Positions 58,588-64,000 of a stretch of 64,000 nucleotides of DNA are shown here, in pieces (position 1 is the first letter of the stretch; each line of letters opens with the position of its first letter). The notes under the pieces were generated by a model. The model was not told where the DNA came from, did no database searches, and saw only the letters and a list, made by a program, of their open reading frames with translations. The stretch is taken from assembly GCA_947034885.2 (NCBI GenBank), contig OX344756.2, forward strand, positions 23,357,489 to 23,421,488. The letters run 5' to 3'. The position numbers and the translations under genes are program-made. This DNA is from Thuidium tamariscinum. Lineage: Eukaryota; Streptophyta; Bryopsida; Hypnales; Thuidiaceae.

Positions 58588-59510
58588 TTAACCCCTAAAA
58601 GGACCATTGTCCCCTGCGGGGACAATTTGGAGTTGGGGCAGGTTTTGTAGACTTCAATTTTTGGTGAAATCTTTTGAAACTTTCTCACAAGATAGAAAAA
58701 CTGATTAGCTTTGTGAGGATGTAGTTTTTATTTCAATTGGTGACCGGGAGCAAAAGTTATACCACAAAAAGCCCTAATTCTCATTCGGCGGGCAAAATTT
58801 TTTTTTTTGTAAATATTCAAAGTTTAATTTTTTTTTTTCTGAAATAATATATTTTTGCCTACATGTGAAGCTTTGATTCATTCTATTTGGACTTATAATG
58901 AGAAAGTTATGGGCAATCTTATTTCTCAGGCAATCTAAACAATTTCTCAAAAAAATAACCTATAGGATTCATTTCTAAATGCAATTTTCACTTTCAAAAA
59001 AAATTGTTGGACAAGGTTATGTTTACTTGCTAGAACAATCTCACCATTGGGATTATTGTATTTCAATCCCACCTTAGAGTTATTAATCATTTAGTTTTTC
59101 TTTAAATCTTGGACCTACATCTACTTAACAATTTTGTAAAGAATGAAAATCAAGTGTTTTTTGTGTAAATTTTTTTTCTTAGACTCTCAACTCAATTATT
59201 AAACACAATTTTTAAAAAATTCAAAGTCTATAGTGCAAAAAAGTTCAACAAACGGCAATCAAAGTCATCTGAAATTGCAGTCCACAATTCAAAAAAAATT
59301 GTATTTCCAACTTTGAATGCTCATATCTTCTAATCTATACGGTCAAACTTCTTGAAATTTTTACCACATGATCTCAATCAATTTAAGTACAAGATCCTAC
59401 GGTTAGATTCTTAAAAAATATTTTCTTTTGTTTTCTTGGGTGAATGCAACAGAATTGGCAGTTTTAAGAGGTTTTTGACAAAAAAAAGGCCTTGATCCTT
59501 TAGGGGTTAA
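58588..59510. mobile_element. Family T1 TTAA-flanked element (923 bp)
   Basis: Starts TTAACCCCTAAAAGGACCA and ends TGATCCTTTAGGGGTTAA, with a TGTCCCCTGCGGGGACA hairpin just inside the left end. Inserted about 510 bp downstream of the BASS stop. Opposite orientation to 6388-7314, with which it is collinear. Confidence 0.85.
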
Positions 59511-59779
59511 ACAACCCATCGTTGTCAAAATTTCGAGTTTGCTCTCATTCCATGTTGAAAATTTTCAAACTTTGGTGGGGATTCCCATTTGTTCAAATAA
59601 ATAAATAAACAATAAATAAAACTTTTTCCCACATAAAGACAAGTGTGAGAAATAGTGAGCAATTGAGATTATATTTTTCAAACAAAGTATGAATTTGTTA
59701 TGAATTTATCAAGTGATTTCCCCCCAAAAGTTAGTAGGCCATCCTTTAACCATCAAAAACTATATCTAATATGCTCACC

Positions 59780-60220
59780 TTAACTCCTAAAGGATGATCT
59801 TGCCAAATTTGGCAACATAGCGATTTCAAGTAGGTATGTACTATTTTTTTCTATATGTTGTACAATTCTAAACAATTTGAAATTTTTTAGACAAGTACCC
59901 TACTTCGACACAACAATGAATTTAAAGAGGCACAACCATTTTGGATCATCTTTCATATGATTGTTGTCATCTAAAGTGTAGCTACCTTGTTTTCTTTAGG
60001 GTGGAAAAATTGATTTTTGAACATTCAAATGTTAATATCTTGCAATCTATATGGTGAAAAACTCTAAATTTTTTTGCACATATTCTCAAACCAATTTAGT
60101 ACAAGATCCTATAGTTACAAATTCCAAAAAATGTTTTAAGAAAAAAAATGGTATTGATACTAGAAATGGTAGTTTTTGACTATTTTGGGAGTAAATCTTG
60201 TCAAAGAATTTAAGGGTTAA
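59780..60220. mobile_element. Family T1 element, internally deleted (441 bp)
   Basis: Starts TTAACTCCTAAAGGATGATC and ends AGAATTTAAGGGTTAA. Keeps TTTGGCAACATAGCGATTT and AATATCTTGCAATCTATATG, the same blocks as 52443-53374, but about half of the interior is missing. Confidence 0.7.
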
Positions 60221-60265
60221 TCACCTTAAGCAATCACAGTAATTTCAAATGTGGGAAGGAGGGTT

Positions 60266-60490
60266 GTTATTATGTGAGCTTAGAAGTGTGAGCCTATGAG
60301 CCTAAAAGACTAAACACCTATAGTATAAGTATTTTTTATTAAAGAAACCTTCTATGATTATAGTATATGTATATTATAGCTACCTATACTATGGGTGTTT
60401 ACGTTATAAACACCTTCAATGGTGTTAGTATATCTACTTGTATATTTACTCAAGGCCCATATGCTCACATTGTCATGCTCACATACTAGC
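60266..60490. mobile_element. Family B inverted-repeat element, copy 4
   Basis: Left side TTATGTGAGCTTAGAAGTGT, right side ATGCTCACATACTAGCG, with CACCTATAGTATAAG and TACCTATACTATGGGT palindromic text inside. The flanking direct repeat is not convincing in this copy. Confidence 0.65.
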
Positions 60491-60666
60491 GTCGTTGTGT
60501 AGAAGGCTATGAAAAGTTACTTTGTTTAATGATTTACATTGAAAAAGTAGGATGTTTCTAATGAGGTTACTAGTCACTTCACTATTGTTAGGTTAGACAT
60601 TGATTGTGGCTCAAATGACCATCATGGGGTCATTAGGTATCCACGATGGATCATTTAACCGCAATT

Positions 60667-60945
60667 CGTAAGAGGTTCTTTTGGGGTATTGAGAGACTGT
60701 TTCAGCCTTGTTCCCCATTCTGTGAACCAGCCACTGTTGGTCAAAATAAAAAAATATTTAAAAAATAAAAATACTAAAAAATAAATAAAATAATAATTTT
60801 TAATAATAATTTTTTAATTTAATAAATATTATTATCTGATGTGGCAATCTCTGTGCCACATCAGATCTGCTGCTAGGACTGTTTCTAGCGAGTTCCCACA
60901 GTCCGAGAACTGACAATCTCCCAACATGGTGAGAAAACTTCTTAT
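60667..60945. mobile_element. Family A element, copy 6
   Basis: Starts CGTAAGAGGTTCTTTTGG (diverged CATAAGAGG) and ends GAAAACTTCTTATG. The interior has GTGAACCAGCCACTG, an A/T core, and GATGTGGCAATCTCTGTGCC. Confidence 0.7.
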
Positions 60946-61099
60946 GATATGTTTTACCTTACAATAGAACCTCCTTAATGCAATACTCTGGAAATCACTA
61001 AATACTCTGGAAAAAATAGATTTATCGTCCCAACTTATCAATATGAACTACATACAAAACATCATGTCTTTTCATGATGTAATGGATTATATTTGTTCC

Positions 61100-62305
61100 A
61101 ATCTCATTACTTTAAAGCATTTCCATAGTTGGCTATATGAATAGAGGTGCACTCACCAAAATTTACTTTAAAGCATTTAAACATCTTCAACTAGACTTGT
61201 AGAAAAGTAAGCGGTGAAAATTTTGTGACGAATTGACCATATGGATTGAAAGCTATTGGCACTTGAAGGAGAAGTGTTTTTTTTCACTGCATGACAACTT
61301 TAGATGCCTTTTTGATCATTGATTGTGGAAAATTTTGCACTATGGATTTAGAATTTAAAATTTAATCATAGTGAAAATTATGGTAGTGACATCTCCAAAA
61401 AATATCAAGCCAAAAAAAGATGTAGAAGACATCCAAAATTTTTTTGCAATGCAACACTATCCAAAAGTTCACAATGCACAATATAAAATTTTGAGCACAT
61501 TTTCTACTACATACTTTTGAAATTTTGAAATTTGAATGGTGAATTTTAAGGATATTCTAATAATTTACAAGGTCAAAATTTATAAAAAAAACAACAACAA
61601 CAAATTGTCTACTTCCTAGAAAATTTAGAGGGACAATGTAAATAATATGTAGGCTAAGGCTTTGGGCAACCATTGATAAATGGATTCACCTACATTCTCG
61701 ATCTATTCCCTTCTTTGGTAACTCTAACCTTGATCTCCTTCATCAACCTTGGTAGAAAGGACCTTCCCTTCGCCTACTACCCACCCCATTCATTGCCTTC
61801 AACTTGAAACCTCTAGCTACCCCCTTCCCTAGTCAAAGAAAAAGTAACTAACTAGCCTAAACCTCAAGTTTGGTTCCACAAAATAAACCCTATAATTTCT
61901 CCATACGATGTAGTATTGAAATGAAAATTATATATTCACCAAGCTCTTGTAGAACTACACGTCCTAACACTAGAAGAAAAACACAGAAATCCCTGTTTAT
62001 TTCAACAGAACACGTTAGGTAGATTGTGTTGAGACCGCGTTGCTGAAAACGCAGGAAAACGTTGAAAACGCAGGAAAAATGCAGGAAAACACAGAAAACA
62101 TGTTTTTTTTGTGTTTTTTTGTATTTTTCCTACGTTTTCAGCAACGCGGTCTCAACACAATCTACCTGACGTATTCTGTTTTAATAAACAGAGATTTCTT
62201 CTAGTGTAAAAATATTTCAAAAAAATCAAGTAAAATTTCAACTCACCATAATCTACCTCAACTCTAAATTGTCCCCTAAGAGGATAACAACCCTTTAGGG
62301 GTTAA
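61100..62305. mobile_element. Decayed family T1 element with later insertions
   Basis: The right end is intact: TCCCCTAAGAGGATAACAACC, then CTTTAGGGGTTAA at 62293-62305, like the end of 6388-7314. About 61200-61370 resembles the left-interior blocks of that copy (GACCATATGGATTGAAAGCT, TTTTGCACTATGGATTTAGA). The left terminus is not clear. The CACTA-type element at 61968-62206 lies inside. Confidence 0.45.
61968..62206. mobile_element. CACTA-type hairpin element (239 bp)
   Basis: Ends CACTAGAAGAAA and TTTCTTCTAGTG, flanked by TAA on both sides (61965-61967, 62207-62209), the 3-bp duplication expected of CACTA elements. The two arms pair over about 100 bases, including GTTGAGACCGCGTTGCTGAA against TTCAGCAACGCGGTCTCAAC. 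Transcribed, it would fold into one long hairpin. Confidence 0.88.
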
Positions 62306-62609
62306 TTAGGCCTTAGAGGGGAGATTGACCAAGTAATCAAAAATCCGCTAAAAGTGATTAGATTTTATTACTTTGTGGAGAATCTTTTTAGCTTTTGAAG
62401 AGGAGATTTGAAAAGTATAGGATAAAAGAATTTTAAAATTCTTAGCAAGCCATGCCGAAGACTCTCTACTTCTTGTTCCCTTTCTACTTTTTGAAGTGGG
62501 TGGTTATAACTTTTCATTTGGAGTAAATGCCACGGGGTAATTTTTGAGCCACAATCCATCCTCCTATTGTATCTAAGCCCCTTAGCGCCTACCATGGCAA
62601 TGCTCTTAA

Positions 62610-62960
62610 AAAATTTCTATTGTAGTTGAAGGCACCCTTCTTTAGAAAAAAGAAAATAAAGTATTTTTGTGAGTACTAGCAATTGAAAATCATAAATTTT
62701 TTAGAAAAAAATTATATTTTTTGGATATGATATGTAACTTTTATGAATTTTAAAAATGGATTCCTAAGCCATTGGAATTGTCATAAAATTGGGTCTAAAC
62801 CAAAGTTTAGAAAACTCAACAATTAACTAGTTGCAATTAAGTGTGGGAAAAATTTAATAACACTTTTGAGGGTCACTTAAATGGAAGTTTAGGGACACTT
62901 TAATAGAAGGCCAATATACAAAAATAGATACAAGAATGGTTTTGGGTGTTTTCACATTGG
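62610..62960. repeat. Dispersed repeat E, copy 3 (diverged)
   Basis: Shares GAGTACTAGCAATTGAAAAT and GATATGTAACTTTTATGAAT-type blocks with 7637-7965 and 21975-22290. Confidence 0.5.
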
Positions 62961-63013
62961 TTGGTAAGATCTGGGATGTTTGTGTGTAACTTTCAAAGAA
63001 GATGAAGGTGCCA

Positions 63014-63241
63014 CGGTTGCTAGTATGTGAGCATAGAAAGTGTGAGCCTATGAGTTTAGAATTCTATACACCTATAGTATAGGTGTCTATATTATAGACA
63101 CCTCAATGGGTATTGTGTATCTATATTCTAAGCACCTATATTATAGGTATTTATGTTATAAACACCTTCAATGAGTGTAAAATATTTACTTATACTTAGG
63201 CTCATAGGCTCATACTTCTATGCTCACATACTAGCGTTGTT
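63014..63241. mobile_element. Family B inverted-repeat element, copy 5
   Basis: Left end GCTAGTATGTGAGCATAGAA and right end TTCTATGCTCACATACTAGC pair perfectly. The arms extend with GTGTGAGCCTATGAG-type text. Flanked by an exact 13-base direct repeat, GATGAAGGTGCCA, at 63001-63013 and 63242-63254. Confidence 0.85.
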
Positions 63242-63254
63242 GATGAAGGTGCCA

Positions 63255-64000
63255 AATATTTGATGAGTGGATGTCTAGCAAATTGAAAGAGAGTGGAGAG
63301 GATAGTGTTGAATGACCTAGATTTGAATAAAAATGAACAAATTTGTAAAAATTTGGAGACCTTTGTCAAATCAATTTAGAAGCATTTTAAATGTTAAATT
63401 GGTTCTAAATTGAATGGTTTCAACATATACCTATTACATAATACAAATATCTAGAAGGCACTCTAAATAAAGTCAAATATTATTGTAATTTTGTAATAAC
63501 CTTTTTTCTATTTGAGTTAACTCTAAATGAGACAAATCATACTGGAATGTACCACAAAAGGGGTCAGACACACCAAAATCTGCAATATAACTTCTTTCAA
63601 TCTATTGTTTTCTAATGCTAATCTACTAATTTTAGATACTTTAGTCCTATTTTATTAGAACTTCAAGTCATGTTAAGACTAATAGTATTTTATTCATAAA
63701 AAAAAGAAAAATTCTTTACTAAAAATCCAATTGTACCTGAATTGTCAATGCGTTAGCTTTCTAAATGGACAAAAAGGAGTCTAATTTCTAATGAATTATA
63801 ATGTGATTGAATCCAAAAAAATCATATATGTATATGTTCATATGATAGAGTAGAAAAGGATATTTTTGACACAAATTGATTATATTTTTATTTTCTATAA
63901 TATTCAGAAGTAAGAATTTTTGAATGCTTTTTTCAAGACATAAAATAATCCAAATGATGATTGTGTCAAAACAAAAAGTGTATATATTATTGACATCTAG
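63255..64000. other. Intergenic, AT-rich, to window end
   Basis: No gene or defined repeat seen. Confidence 0.4.

Noticed and set aside
58242..58688. 148-aa minus-strand frame
   Set aside because: It spans the boundary of the T1 element at 58588 and low-complexity sequence; no family features.
1..64000. CRISPR array, bacterial operon or phage features
   Set aside because: No regularly spaced identical short repeats; all recognised genes are spliced plant genes.
1..64000. Endogenous virus sequence
   Set aside because: No capsid, polymerase or movement-protein motifs were recognised in any frame; the only reverse-transcriptase-like trace is the LINE-like scrap near 8.0 kb.

Overview
The window looks like nuclear DNA from a land plant outside the seed plants (bryophyte or lycophyte grade). 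Four spliced plant genes sit in gene islands of roughly 40-50 percent GC, separated by long AT-rich stretches full of short transposon remnants. The aquaporin combines a TIP-type and a PIP-type selectivity-filter histidine. That is the signature of the hybrid intrinsic protein (HIP) class, known from mosses and spikemosses and, as far as I know, absent from seed plants. I cannot name the species.

Layout: 1-2754 (+) holds the 3' part of a Nit1-type nitrilase-fold amidase gene (eight exons seen, first one cut by the window edge, first intron apparently GC-AG). 9860-12195 (-) is a complete tubby-like F-box protein gene in four exons. About 33.8-37.2 kb (+) is a HIP aquaporin whose spliced reading frame includes an unusually long hydrophilic N-terminal region. 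55842-58077 (+) is a complete plastid-type BASS transporter of the BASS3/BASS5 group in five exons, preceded by three small candidate genes (54.2-55.2 kb). These genes show no shared pathway; they look like ordinary scattered nuclear genes.

The rest is repeat-rich. I could define these families by eye: (T) several TTAA-flanked subfamilies with termini starting TTAACCC, piggyBac-like in form, at least twelve copies; (A) 270-340 bp elements with CATAAGAGG or CATTAGAGG termini, six copies; (B) about 215-240 bp elements with CTAGTATGTGAGC termini, four of five copies flanked by 12-17 bp direct repeats; (C) two copies of a roughly 276 bp element with AAGGTAGGTACACCC termini; (S) tandem and dispersed units around 15, 17 and 20 kb; (D) and (E) dispersed repeats without clear ends; and CACTA-type miniature elements, two of them with matching 3-bp target duplications. 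A decayed PIF/Harbinger transposase reading (about 28.4-29.1 kb, minus strand) and a LINE-like C-terminal remnant (about 8.0-8.3 kb) are the only recognisable transposon coding traces. Nested insertions give relative ages.

Exon boundaries were set by hand from splice consensus, phase continuity and family conservation. No alignment or gene finder was run.
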